A DNA stretch of 64,000 bases from Thermodesulfobium sp. 4217-1 (GTDB taxonomy: Bacteria; Thermodesulfobiota; Thermodesulfobiia; Thermodesulfobiales; Thermodesulfobiaceae). The translations under genes and the position numbers were made by a program. Positions 55,894 to 64,000 of the stretch are shown here, piece after piece (position 1 is the stretch's first letter; every line of letters begins with the position of its first letter). Under the pieces are notes generated by a model, which made no database searches, was not told the DNA's origin, and saw only the letters and a program-made list of their open reading frames with translations. The DNA lies in contig NZ_JBAGBW010000003.1 in NCBI RefSeq assembly GCF_039822205.1, forward strand, positions 47,983 through 111,982. The letters are read 5' to 3'.

Positions 55894-57183
55894 TTAATTT
55901 ACCACCTTAATCAAGCTATTGATGACGTTTATTAAATAGTTTGGGTATATACCAAAATATAAAATTGCTATACATAAAATTGTGAGCGAGATATTTGTAA
56001 CAAATTTTTCTTCAAAACTTATCTTGTTTTTTGCCATGCTTTCTTCACTTCCCCAAAAAATTTTATGATAGGCACGGATATAGTAAATAAGAGTCAAGCA
56101 GCTTGCAATAATTAGAAAGATGCTAAGCAACAAGCTTTTATCAAAAGCTGCCTGATAAAGTAACAATTTTCCAGAAAAACCAGGCAAGAAAGGAGCGCCT
56201 ATTAGGCTAAGTGAGAAAATCAAAAATGTTATTGATAAAAATGGATATTTTTTTGCAATGCCGCTTAATTCTGATATATTTGTGGTGCAAAAAATACTTT
56301 CAATTTTGTCAGTTATAACGAATAGCCCAAATTTTGAAACAGAATGATTTATTAATATTATTATGGCTGCGATTAATCCTAAACTATTTCCAATTGCAAG
56401 CGCTAAAAGAAAGTAGCCGGTGTCATCAATTGTCGAATAAGAGAGAAGTCTTTTTAGATCTTTTTCAAGGTATGCCATTATTGCTCCGACAACAATTGAT
56501 AATATTGCCACGAAGAACAGTATATTGTTTAGATCTTGATATGTTATAAATGATATCGACTTAACTTCTTGCAATATGAAGAACAATAGGTAAAAGTCTA
56601 TTACTTCTCCGACACATACAACTGCAGATGATATTATAGGATTTGTGATGCTAACGAATTTTGGTTGCCACCAGTGAAATGGTGTGGCAGCTAACCTTAA
56701 AGATATTGCAATTATAGCTAGAAGGCCAGTAAATGAAATAAAACTTGTGCTATTTAAAATAAAAAGTAAATAATAGATTATGTTAACAATAAAATATATT
56801 TTGTAAGAGTTAAAAGATTTAATTTTCATAAATAGGAAGCCAAATGTTATTAAACTTAAGAGTTCTAACACAATGCTGTAAAGCAATGCATCGTGATTTA
56901 AGAGTGCGAATAACTGAAAGATAAATGCTATTACGTACAAAGGTGAAACTGATTTCTCGAAATCCTTAACTGACAATATGATAGAAATCATAGCAGAGAC
57001 GATAAATACCGTTATTATAAAAAATGCCCTTAAGTCAAAAGGTGAAAAAATTCCTAAGTTAATTAGATCGTATCCTAATGAAGAAAATGCAATCAAAACT
57101 AATATAAATCTTATAATTTTATTTTTTGCATTTGAAAGTAATATTAGACATATTGCTAATAATAAATCAGATATTAATACCAA
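55894..57183 (-). CDS. hydrogenase antiporter-like membrane subunit, NuoN/HyfF-like
   Basis: 429-residue integral membrane protein with about 12-14 helices, of the Mrp/complex I antiporter family. Conserved features: a Lys-bearing helix region (YLEKDLKRLLSYSTIDDTG), HSVSKFGLF and FLPGFSGKLLLY. Expected to translocate H+ or Na+. It lies 15 bases after the NuoL-like gene. Assignment to the N versus M type is uncertain. Confidence 0.83.
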   Translation of the reverse strand: MVLISDLLLAICLILLSNAKNKIIRFILVLIAFSSLGYDLINLGIFSPFDLRAFFIITVFIVSAMISIILSVKDFEKSVSPLYVIAFIFQLFALLNHDALLYSIVLELLSLITFGFLFMKIKSFNSYKIYFIVNIIYYLLFILNSTSFISFTGLLAIIAISLRLAATPFHWWQPKFVSITNPIISSAVVCVGEVIDFYLLFFILQEVKSISFITYQDLNNILFFVAILSIVVGAIMAYLEKDLKRLLSYSTIDDTGYFLLALAIGNSLGLIAAIIILINHSVSKFGLFVITDKIESIFCTTNISELSGIAKKYPFLSITFLIFSLSLIGAPFLPGFSGKLLLYQAAFDKSLLLSIFLIIASCLTLIYYIRAYHKIFWGSEESMAKNKISFEEKFVTNISLTILCIAILYFGIYPNYLINVINSLIKVVN

Positions 57184-57198
57184 GTTAACACCTCCTTG

Positions 57199-59085
57199 TC
57201 ATCTAACTAGTTGGACAATAGCTATTACTATTATCATTGAAACTATGCTCGTCACCAGCCACATCTCGTTTTCAAGCCACTTTATAGGTATATATATAAT
57301 TTCAAATGCAGTTTTTAACAAATCATTTGAAAAGTCATACCACTTGTCAGAATCTGTAAATCTGTAAAAGTTTTTTGAAAGGCTTTCAACATCGAATATG
57401 TAATCAAATGCATTGATGTTTTTTAATGAGCTTGTTTTTACCTCTCCACCGGTAAAGCTTTGAACTCTTTTGAACTTTTTGTTTGTGGCGAAAATTATTA
57501 TGATAGGAGCAAAAATAGCCACTATTGCGAATATGGCGGTAAAGCTTGCAAGGTAGCCTCCTCCAGAGGATAACAAGACCCCTAGGTTAAAGTTGAATAT
57601 TTCCTGGTTTAAATTTAAGTTAAGGCTATGAAGAGCTGGAACAAGAAGATATGAAATCAAAAATTGCGGCAATATTCCAATTAGTATGCAAAAGATTGCG
57701 AGCAGAGAAATTGAGAATATTTCAATTTTATATTTGCCTTCTTGTATATTTTTAAATTCTTCTTTTTGGAATCCAAAAAAGGCTGTTGAAGATGCCTTTA
57801 TGAAAGAAAGCAGGGTAAGAGTGCTTGCAATAAGACCAATAGCCGCAGCAAATGGATAATTTGCTTGAATTGCTGCATAATAAAACATCCATTTACTTAT
57901 AAATCCATTAAAACCCGGCACGCCTGATATTGAAAACGATCCTATAAGAAAGAGGGCAGCTGTAAATGGAAGTTTTTTAAAAAGTCCACCCATCTTTGTA
58001 AGGTCTTTGCTGCCTGTAGCGTTTTGCATTATCCCAGAGCATAAAAATAGAGTGCATTTAAATAGCCCATGATTAAGCGCGTGAAAAAGTGCGCTTGCAA
58101 TCCCAAGGGGGGTTCCAAGTCCAATTCCCGCAACCATATATCCAATTTGAGATACGGTATGAAAGGCAAGAAGTTTTTTTATCTCTGTCTGTTTTAGCGC
58201 ATACATTACGCCAATTAGTGATGTTAACGAGCCTACAGTAACTATCAGTGCGTTCCATGGTAGCGGATAGGGATACAATATTACATACATCTTTACAAGG
58301 ATATACACACCAGCTTTAACAAGGCATGCAGCATGTAAAAGTGCGCTAACAGGAGTCACAGTGTTCATGGCGAAGGGTATCCATGTGTGAAGCGGCCATT
58401 GAACAGATTTTGCCATACATGCAATTAATATTCCTAGAAGGATTATATTGGTATATATGCCAAAACTACTTCCTTCAAGTTTTGAGATAATTAGATTTCC
58501 ATGTGTACAATATGCAATAGCAATAATACCAAGTAACAGCCCGTATCCAGCAATGTGTGTCATAAGATATGCCTTTTTCGCAGAGTAGCTTGAAAGATCT
58601 CTTTCATACCAAAAGCCGATTAGTTGATAAGAACAAAGTCCAATAAGTTCAAAGAAAATATACGTCCAGATTAAATTATCACTCAATACTACTCCAAGAT
58701 ATCCACCAATAAAGAGCTGCATAAGACCAAAAAATCGGCCCATTCCATTTTTTTCGTGAGACATATACTCAATAGAATAAATGCAAACGCAAAAACTAAT
58801 AAAGGATCCAAAAAGTGCAAAAAATAAGTTAATTCCATCGGCTCTTAGTATTAAGTTCAAATTAATAATGTTGAAAAGGTTTTGGCTGAAGGGACTGGTA
58901 GAAAAAGGATGATTAATAAAATTTATGCAAAGGTATATTATGGTTAGTAAAGAAATTAGAGAAGTAATTATCGAAATAGATCCATGAAACTTGCGCGAAT
59001 TTATTTTGTGAAATAGGAAAGAGATTATACTTCCAGAAAAAAGAATTCCTATGCTTAGAAAAATTATAAAATTTTTGTCTAACAA
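57199..59085 (-). CDS. hydrogenase antiporter-like membrane subunit, NuoL/HyfB-like
   Basis: 628-residue integral membrane protein with about 15-16 helices. Landmarks of NuoL: MSHEKNGMGRFFGLMQLF, FFELIGLCSYQLIGFWYER (conserved Glu), HTWIPFAMNTVTPVSALLH, KKLLAFHTVSQIGYM and HALNHGLFKCTLFL. The C-terminal part includes two extra helices but no long lateral helix can be proven by eye. Second ion-translocating unit of the complex. Confidence 0.88.
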   Translation of the reverse strand: MLDKNFIIFLSIGILFSGSIISFLFHKINSRKFHGSISIITSLISLLTIIYLCINFINHPFSTSPFSQNLFNIINLNLILRADGINLFFALFGSFISFCVCIYSIEYMSHEKNGMGRFFGLMQLFIGGYLGVVLSDNLIWTYIFFELIGLCSYQLIGFWYERDLSSYSAKKAYLMTHIAGYGLLLGIIAIAYCTHGNLIISKLEGSSFGIYTNIILLGILIACMAKSVQWPLHTWIPFAMNTVTPVSALLHAACLVKAGVYILVKMYVILYPYPLPWNALIVTVGSLTSLIGVMYALKQTEIKKLLAFHTVSQIGYMVAGIGLGTPLGIASALFHALNHGLFKCTLFLCSGIMQNATGSKDLTKMGGLFKKLPFTAALFLIGSFSISGVPGFNGFISKWMFYYAAIQANYPFAAAIGLIASTLTLLSFIKASSTAFFGFQKEEFKNIQEGKYKIEIFSISLLAIFCILIGILPQFLISYLLVPALHSLNLNLNQEIFNFNLGVLLSSGGGYLASFTAIFAIVAIFAPIIIIFATNKKFKRVQSFTGGEVKTSSLKNINAFDYIFDVESLSKNFYRFTDSDKWYDFSNDLLKTAFEIIYIPIKWLENEMWLVTSIVSMIIVIAIVQLVR

Positions 59086-59103
59086 ATTTCTCCTCCTTTA
59101 CTC

Positions 59104-59523
59104 TTATTCTGTAGAAATTGTTGCTGCCTGTTCGATTGCCCCTGTTGGACAGGCCTGAGCGCACGCAGCAACGAAATTATTTTTTTCACAAAGATTACAT
59201 TTTTGAGCTATTATTTTTACATAATGTGTGCTTTGTCTTGATATCATTTCGATTGCGCCAAATGGGCACATATAGTAGCAAGTTTTACAGCCAACGCATG
59301 CATCAGGATTTATATCAATTACTCCCTTTCTCCTATCTATAGCTTTTACAGGGCAAACCTTTTCACATATTCCACACATTGTGCAATATGTGATTTTGAA
59401 GCTTTCTGTAGATTCATTTTTTGATATAAAAATTCTTGGTTGAGATGAATTGTTTATTTCTTTGCACGCATCCATACATTTTTGACATCCAATACATTTT
59501 TTTTGATTTATTCTAAGTCTCAC
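59104..59523 (-). CDS. HycB/HydN-like four-cluster ferredoxin subunit
   Basis: 139-residue protein with four [4Fe-4S] motifs: CIGCQKCMDAC, CTMCGICEKVC, CVGCKTCYYMC and CNLCEKNNFVAACAQAC. This is the HycB/HyfA/CooF type, which takes electrons from formate dehydrogenase or CO dehydrogenase in known group 4 complexes. No such dehydrogenase is in the window, so the electron donor is open. ATG 59523 lies 9 bases after the large-subunit stop. Confidence 0.88.
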   Translation of the reverse strand: MRLRINQKKCIGCQKCMDACKEINNSSQPRIFISKNESTESFKITYCTMCGICEKVCPVKAIDRRKGVIDINPDACVGCKTCYYMCPFGAIEMISRQSTHYVKIIAQKCNLCEKNNFVAACAQACPTGAIEQAATISTE

Positions 59524-59532
59524 ATCTTCCTC

Positions 59533-60630
59533 CTATCTTTGAGTACATGAGAGGCATGGATCTACGCTGGCAACTATTAAGGTAGCATTTGCCAAATCGT
59601 TATTGGGCAGCATTGCTGAGAGGGCTGGAAGATTGACAAAGCTCGGGGCTCTAATCTTGTGCCTAAAGGGAACATCCGAACCATCAGATACCAGAATGTG
59701 AACGTCCTCGCCCCTTGGCGCCTCATGCCTACCTATTGCTGTACCTTCGGGAATTATTGGTCTAATTTCTTTAGCAATTGGGCCATCTGGCATAATTTTT
59801 AGAAGTTCTTTGATAATGTGTATGCTTTCCAAAATTTCTAAGAGCCTCACTTCTACTCTTGCAAAAACATCACATCCATCAGAGACGATTACTTGCCAGT
59901 CGACCATGTCGTAAGCAGCTCCTGGCTCGTCAACTTTTCTAATATCTTGTGGCATTCCAGATGCTCTTGCGACAGGTCCTACGACTGAATATGTAATTGC
60001 ATCTTCTTTTGTGAGGACCCCAACCCCTTTGGTCCTGAGTTCAATTGTTTTGTCATTCATAACTACGTCAATAAATGATTTGCAATCTTCTTCCACTTCG
60101 TTTAATACCTTAAAAATTTGTTCTAAATCTGTAATATCCCTTCTTACTCCGCCTATCGTATTAAACGAATAGTTTGCTCTGTGCCCGGTGGTTAATTCCA
60201 TTAGATCTTTTACTTTTTCCCTCGAATTCCATATTAAATAAAATACGCTTATAAAACCAATTACATGTGCTGCTATTCCTGCCCAAAGAAGGTGTGAATG
60301 AATTCTTTCAAGTTCGCTAACTACTGTTCTTAAACATTTAGCTCTTGGGGGTACGTTAACATTTCCAAGTTTTTCTACTGCCTGGACCCAGGCCATTGGA
60401 TGGGTCATACTTCATATTCCGCAAACTCTTTCGACAAGTGGAATTATTTGCCAGAAATTTTTGGTTGCAGATAGATATTCAATACTGCGATGTACGTGAC
60501 CTAAATCTATTGTAGCGCTCTTTATTCTGGAACCTTCTGCTTCAAGAGTGTATGTGGCTGGTTCTTCGAGGGCTATGTGAATAGGCCCAATCGGTAGAGA
60601 AAAACCCTTTTTTATCTCACTTTCAGACAA
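59533..60630 (-). CDS. group 4 [NiFe] hydrogenase large subunit (NuoD/HyfG-like) with in-frame UGA, predicted selenocysteine
   Basis: Read through one TGA (60412-60414) this is a 365-residue catalytic subunit. Residues 68-73 are RVCGI-U: the L1 motif RxCGxC has its first Cys at 70 and TGA as codon 73, where the second Cys belongs. The frame continues without a break into SMTHPMAW, ELERIHSHLLW, RHEAPRGE and ends with an intact L2 motif DPCLSC (Cys359, Cys362) plus TQR, with no C-terminal extension. Without readthrough there would be two useless fragments (72 and 291 residues). A SECIS-like hairpin lies 23 nt downstream. A nonsense mutation or sequence error is the alternative. It overlaps the NuoC-like gene by 8 bases. 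Confidence 0.8.
60380..60393 (-). promoter_or_regulatory. SECIS-like hairpin downstream of the in-frame UGA
   Basis: On the coding strand GCCTG-GGTC-CAGGC forms a perfect 5-bp stem with a GGUC loop. The loop begins 23 nt after the UGA, within the 16-37 nt range usual for bacterial SECIS elements, and opens with GG as they require. The E. coli fdhF SECIS loop also contains GGUC. A weaker outer TCCAA/TTGGA pairing is possible. Confidence 0.6.
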
Positions 60631-61087
60631 TTTTGTCCTCCTGAACTTTATTTTTTCTTATTAAAATTTTTTCTGTTTCTTGTTTAAGAAGAGGCATTTT
60701 TAATTCTTTTTGTGATGTAAGTAGAAGTCCATTTTTTACGTCTTTATTGTCAGTAAAATCAATGCCAAACATTTCAAAACACTCACTTTCTCCCCAATTG
60801 GCATTTGGATATATTGAAGTTATACTGTTATATGTGGCAGGGAGGTTTTTCTTGAATTGGAATGAAAATAAATGACCCTCAATATCGTATAGATTTTCCA
60901 AAATTATTGATTTTTCATCTTCAAGATCCAAATGCGCATTGACCAGCACGAACCTTGCATCAATTGACCTCATCACAATAGCAATTTCTAAAGGATTTTC
61001 GTCAGTGGTGTTTCTATAAATGCCTTTGTCTAAGACACAGGAATTTTTGATCTTTTCAAAGATAATGCTTAAGTTTTGTTTTTTCAT
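60623..61087 (-). CDS. hydrogenase subunit, NuoC/30-kDa-like
   Basis: Short (154-residue) homologue of the complex I 30-kDa subunit, which in HycE/HyfG is fused to the large subunit but is separate here. The signature is YPNANWGESECFEMFGIDF near residues 112-130. I start at ATG 61087; the in-frame ATG 61108 adds seven residues and cannot be excluded. First gene of the eight-gene hydrogenase run; it overlaps the large subunit by 8 bases. Confidence 0.8.
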   Translation of the reverse strand: MKKQNLSIIFEKIKNSCVLDKGIYRNTTDENPLEIAIVMRSIDARFVLVNAHLDLEDEKSIILENLYDIEGHLFSFQFKKNLPATYNSITSIYPNANWGESECFEMFGIDFTDNKDVKNGLLLTSQKELKMPLLKQETEKILIRKNKVQEDKIV

Positions 61088-61299
61088 AAAGTTACTCTCG
61101 CCCCTCATTAAAATTTATTTATAAATATTACTTTTTTATAGCAATGCATTTCATAATCATTTTATAATAAAAAATACTTATTTTTTAATAAATTAAATTT
61201 ACTAATTTCTTAGACAATTCTAAATTTTCTCAATCTTGTAAATGGTTACACTTTTAAGTTAATTTAGTAAAATTCATAAATAGTTAGGAGGTAAATTGA
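61088..61299. other. AT-rich divergent promoter region (hydrogenase operon / fumC)
   Basis: About 210 AT-rich bases between two divergent transcription units. Several TATAAA/TATAAT-like boxes point toward the hydrogenase genes but none has a convincing -35. No ORF or RNA gene seen. Confidence 0.5.
61245..61273 (+). promoter_or_regulatory. candidate fumC promoter
   Basis: GTTACA (61245-61250) and TAAAAT (61268-61273), spacer 17, 26 bases before the fumC ATG; TTAGGAGG ribosome-binding site follows. Confidence 0.35.
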
Positions 61300-62673
61300 A
61301 TGAATTTTAGAGTTGAAGAAGATGTGATTGGTCAGGTAAGGATCCCAGAAGAAAAGCTTTGGGGGATTCAAACTCAAAGGGCTATTGAGAACTTTAAAGT
61401 TGGGAATGAAGTTATGCCATTTGAAATTATTAAGTCTCTTGGTATAGTGAAGAAGGCTGCTGCAAAGGCGAATTTGAAGTTAAAAATTCTTGAAGAGAAA
61501 AAGTCTAAAGCGATAGTTGAAGCAGTCAATGAAATAATTGACGGAAAATTCCTTGATCAATTTCCATTGCATATATGGCAAACTGGCAGCGGAACAAGCA
61601 CTAATATGAATATAAACGAAGTTATAGCAAATAGGGCTAATCAGATTCTAAAGGAAAATATTGTAGATCCTCATGACGACGTTAATATGTGTCAAAGCAC
61701 GAATGATATTTTCCCTACTGCAATGCACATTGCCTTTGTATCGGAAATTAAAAAATTTCTTTTCCCTGCACTGGATAAATTTAGCGAGACTCTTAAGGAT
61801 AAATCAAGTCAATATAAAAATATAATAAAAGTAGGTAGGACTCACCTTCAAGATGCCGTCCCTATAACTCTTGGCCAAGAGATTTCTGCTTGGCAGACAA
61901 TGATTGACAGGTCGAAAAGCATGATTGAGAGTTCATTGGATCAATTAAAGGATCTGGCTCTGGGTGGTTCAGCTGTTGGCACAGGATTGAACGTTCATCA
62001 TGGTTTTGAAGATATCGCTGTTAGGGAAATAAATAAAATTACGGGTGAAAATTTCTCTCCATCGGCAAATAAGTTTTACTCTTTGAGTAGCAGAGAACAA
62101 ATAGTATTTTCACATGGTGCTTTAAAATCTCTTGCAACCGATCTCATGAAGATTGCAAATGATATTAGGCTGTTGTCAAGCGGACCAAGATGCGGTATAG
62201 GTGAAATCTCTATTCCTGCAAATGAGCCAGGCAGTTCAATAATGCCTGGAAAGGTTAATCCAACTCAGTGTGAAGTAATTACAATGGTTGTTTGCCAGAT
62301 ATTTGGGAACGACTTAACAATCTCTTTTGCTTCTAGCCAAGGAAACTTTCAATTAAATGTTTTTGCACCGGTAATTGCTTATAATTTTTTGCAATCTGTA
62401 AAGCTTTTATCTGATTCAATAAGCTCATTTGATAACAAGTGTGTGAAGGGCCTCACTCCAAATATTGAGAAGATAAATTATTATCTGAAAAATTCTCTTA
62501 TGAGTGCTACCTTTCTCAATCCATATATCGGTTATGATAAAACAGCGAATGTTGTAAAGGAAGCTTTTACAGAGAATATATCAATAAAAGAGGCTGTTTT
62601 GAAGCTTGGATATTTGGAAGAGAGTGAATATGACTTACTTTTTGATTTAAGAAAAATGGTAGGATTGGAATAA
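61300..62673 (+). CDS. fumC: class II fumarate hydratase
   Basis: Interconverts fumarate and malate, 457 residues. WGIQTQRAIENFK, TGSGTSTNMNINEV, GRTHLQDAVPITLGQE and the signature GSSIMPGKVNPTQCE, whose TQCE ending points to fumarase rather than aspartase. Oxygen-stable type without an Fe-S cluster. Monocistronic, bounded by a strong terminator downstream. Confidence 0.95.
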   Translation: MNFRVEEDVIGQVRIPEEKLWGIQTQRAIENFKVGNEVMPFEIIKSLGIVKKAAAKANLKLKILEEKKSKAIVEAVNEIIDGKFLDQFPLHIWQTGSGTSTNMNINEVIANRANQILKENIVDPHDDVNMCQSTNDIFPTAMHIAFVSEIKKFLFPALDKFSETLKDKSSQYKNIIKVGRTHLQDAVPITLGQEISAWQTMIDRSKSMIESSLDQLKDLALGGSAVGTGLNVHHGFEDIAVREINKITGENFSPSANKFYSLSSREQIVFSHGALKSLATDLMKIANDIRLLSSGPRCGIGEISIPANEPGSSIMPGKVNPTQCEVITMVVCQIFGNDLTISFASSQGNFQLNVFAPVIAYNFLQSVKLLSDSISSFDNKCVKGLTPNIEKINYYLKNSLMSATFLNPYIGYDKTANVVKEAFTENISIKEAVLKLGYLEESEYDLLFDLRKMVGLE

Positions 62674-62677
62674 AATT

Positions 62678-62702
62678 TAGGGTGCAAATTTCTTGCACCC
62701 TA
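62678..62702. terminator. bidirectional intrinsic terminator between fumC and the MFS gene
   Basis: Perfect 10-bp stem TAGGGTGCAA / TTGCACCCTA with loop ATTTC, flanked by A/T-rich tracts on both sides. It lies between two convergent genes and can end both transcripts. Confidence 0.85.
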
Positions 62703-62708
62703 GTAAAT

Positions 62709-63944
62709 TTACTGTAATTCTTTGCCCATTGTTTCTGGCAAGAAAAATATTAAGATCGCACCGAGAAAGAAAAAGATAGAAGTAATTGTTAGTGACGCGC
62801 CAAGACCATAGCTAATAGCAAAGAAACCTACTACTGTAGGAGCAAATGCGCTTAGCGCTCTGCCTGTATTGTAGGTGAAGCCTACCCCTGCACCCCTTGC
62901 TTTTGTGGGGAAGAGTTCTGAGATGAATGCTCCAAATCCGCTAAAATACCCTGATCCAAAGAATCCAAGGAAAGGACCGAGCAACATTAGCGTATTAGCA
63001 TCCTTTGTGTGTCCATAAAAATATACCAAAATTGCTGATATTATGAGGTAAAAAGAAAATGTAGGTCTTCTTCCCAATCTATCTGCTATAAATCCAAAAC
63101 TAACGTATCCTAAAAAGGCACCGACCATAGTTGGCATCATAAAGTTCGAACTCTTTACTATACTAAGTCCTGCTCCGCCTTTTTCTACTGGAGAGCTTAA
63201 AAATCCAGGTAGCCAGACAAATAATCCCCAATAAGCAAACATAACTGCTGAGCTAATTAAAGTGGTAATTAATGTATATCTAAGCAGGTATGGCTTAAAT
63301 ATTTCTACAAATGAAGACAGAAAAGCTCTGTTCTTATCAGTTTTCTCAATCCATATCTTTGGTTCATCTACAAATTTTGTTACATAAAATATAAATAGAG
63401 CTGGAAGTATGCCTATAAAGAAAAGTACCCTCCATCCATGTGCTGGAATAACATAAGCAGCTACTAATGCGGCTAAGAAGTAGCCTATCGCCCAACCGCT
63501 TTGCATAATGCCTATTGCCTTTCCTCTGTGTTTGGTTGGCCAAGATTCGCTTACAAGCAGGGCACCAGTAGCCCATTCGCCGCCCATTCCCAGTCCAAGA
63601 AGAGTTCTTGCTATTGCAAGCTGCCAAATGTCTTGAGAGATACCGCTTAAACCAGAACAAATTGAAAATATTAATACAGTTGACATCAAAGCCTTTTTCC
63701 TACCAATTTTGTCGGCGACAATGCCCCATATTATACCGCCAACAGCTGAAGAAAGTAGAGTAAGTGAAGCCAAGAGTCCTAAAATTGCGGTGTTTATGGA
63801 CCACTCTTTCATGATACTTGTGAGAGCGAAGGCATAAAGCATAACATCAAATGCATCTAACCCCCATCCCATAAAACCTGCAAAAAGAGAATACCACTGG
63901 CTTTTGTTGATCTCTAAGTACCATGGAACGCTTTTTTCTGACAT
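62709..63944 (-). CDS. MFS transporter, metabolite:H+ symporter type
   Basis: 411-residue major facilitator with 12 predicted helices. Motifs: GWGLDAFDVMLYA in helix 1, GIVADKIGRKKA in loop 2-3, LGLGMGGEWATGALLVSE in helix 4-5 and ADRLGRRPT in loop 8-9, typical of the aromatic/carboxylate MHS-like carriers. Substrate unknown; the neighbouring fumarase makes a carboxylate a fair guess. ATG 63944 is 6 bases after AAGGGGTG and preferred over 63962. Confidence 0.82.
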   Translation of the reverse strand: MSEKSVPWYLEINKSQWYSLFAGFMGWGLDAFDVMLYAFALTSIMKEWSINTAILGLLASLTLLSSAVGGIIWGIVADKIGRKKALMSTVLIFSICSGLSGISQDIWQLAIARTLLGLGMGGEWATGALLVSESWPTKHRGKAIGIMQSGWAIGYFLAALVAAYVIPAHGWRVLFFIGILPALFIFYVTKFVDEPKIWIEKTDKNRAFLSSFVEIFKPYLLRYTLITTLISSAVMFAYWGLFVWLPGFLSSPVEKGGAGLSIVKSSNFMMPTMVGAFLGYVSFGFIADRLGRRPTFSFYLIISAILVYFYGHTKDANTLMLLGPFLGFFGSGYFSGFGAFISELFPTKARGAGVGFTYNTGRALSAFAPTVVGFFAISYGLGASLTITSIFFFLGAILIFFLPETMGKELQ

Positions 63945-64000
63945 AGTTTGCACCCCTTCCACTATAAAAATTATTATAATAATACCATTAAGCGTTAGAA
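63945..64000. other. upstream region of the MFS gene, window edge
   Basis: 56 AT-rich bases holding the MFS ribosome-binding site; a TATTATAAT-like stretch near 63970-63983 could be its -10. No further feature visible. Confidence 0.35.

Noticed and set aside
59533..60408. Hydrogenase large subunit starting at the ATG of MTHPMAW (60408)
   Set aside because: This start lies two codons after the in-frame TGA, inside the L1 motif region, and would remove half of the metal-binding site. No ribosome-binding site precedes it.
61152..61160. CATAATCAT upstream of the hydrogenase genes as a second Lrp site
   Set aside because: Only one imperfect arm is present and such AT-rich octamers are expected by chance.

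Overview
The window is an AT-rich, tightly packed bacterial chromosome segment made almost entirely of core genes. Many genes overlap by 1-14 bases, TTG and GTG starts are common, and there is no phage, IS element, CRISPR array, tRNA or rRNA. The mix of an F-type ATP synthase, a group 4 [NiFe] hydrogenase-like membrane complex, a CbiA-type amidase beside a ferredoxin, GatCAB, RNase J and lipid II flippase Amj suggests an anaerobic, probably thermophilic, low-GC bacterium. My best guess is a Thermodesulfobium-like sulfate reducer; this is inference, not proof.

Layout. Positions 1-1284 (+) hold the end of a polysaccharide deacetylase and a universal stress protein. Positions 1274-10167 (-) form one run read from rpsO: rpsO, pnp, nth, a PHP phosphoesterase, inositol-1-phosphate synthase, an acyltransferase, a second PHP protein, a phosphatidylinositol-phosphate synthase, a second acyltransferase and a PimA-like mannosyltransferase. 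The distal part resembles the actinobacterial phosphatidylinositol mannoside pathway. Positions 10327-13350 (+) hold a YqgF-like protein, dCMP deaminase, a WecA/TagO-type transferase and UDP-GlcNAc 2-epimerase. After a LUD protein (-), 14283-24734 (+) carries atpZ-B-E-F-H-A-G-D-C, murA, a phosphodiester glycosidase and a phosphohexomutase. RNase J (-) is divergent from rimP-nusA-rnpM-infB-ylxP-rbfA-nrnA-truB-ribF (26565-34001). After aroH (-), 34509-46632 joins folD, histidine genes and purine genes, ending in amj. Then come gatCAB, a TPR protein, ruvX, a ferredoxin and a CbiA-type amidase (46666-52490), followed by a small membrane protein and an Lrp-LysE pair.

The last region (61087 down to 54034, -) encodes an eight-gene membrane-bound group 4 [NiFe] hydrogenase-like complex. 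Its large subunit is interrupted by one in-frame TGA exactly where the second cysteine of the L1 motif (RxCGxC) should be. A 5-bp GC-rich stem with a GGUC loop lies 23 nt downstream, as in bacterial SECIS elements. I read this as a selenocysteine residue, at a position different from that of known [NiFeSe] hydrogenases. fumC and an MFS carrier close the window.

A second theme is the use of rare start codons. The conserved N-termini of RNase J, NrnA and one acyltransferase extend upstream of any ATG, GTG or TTG, to ATT or CTG codons preceded by good ribosome-binding sites. murA also lacks a standard start in its conserved frame.
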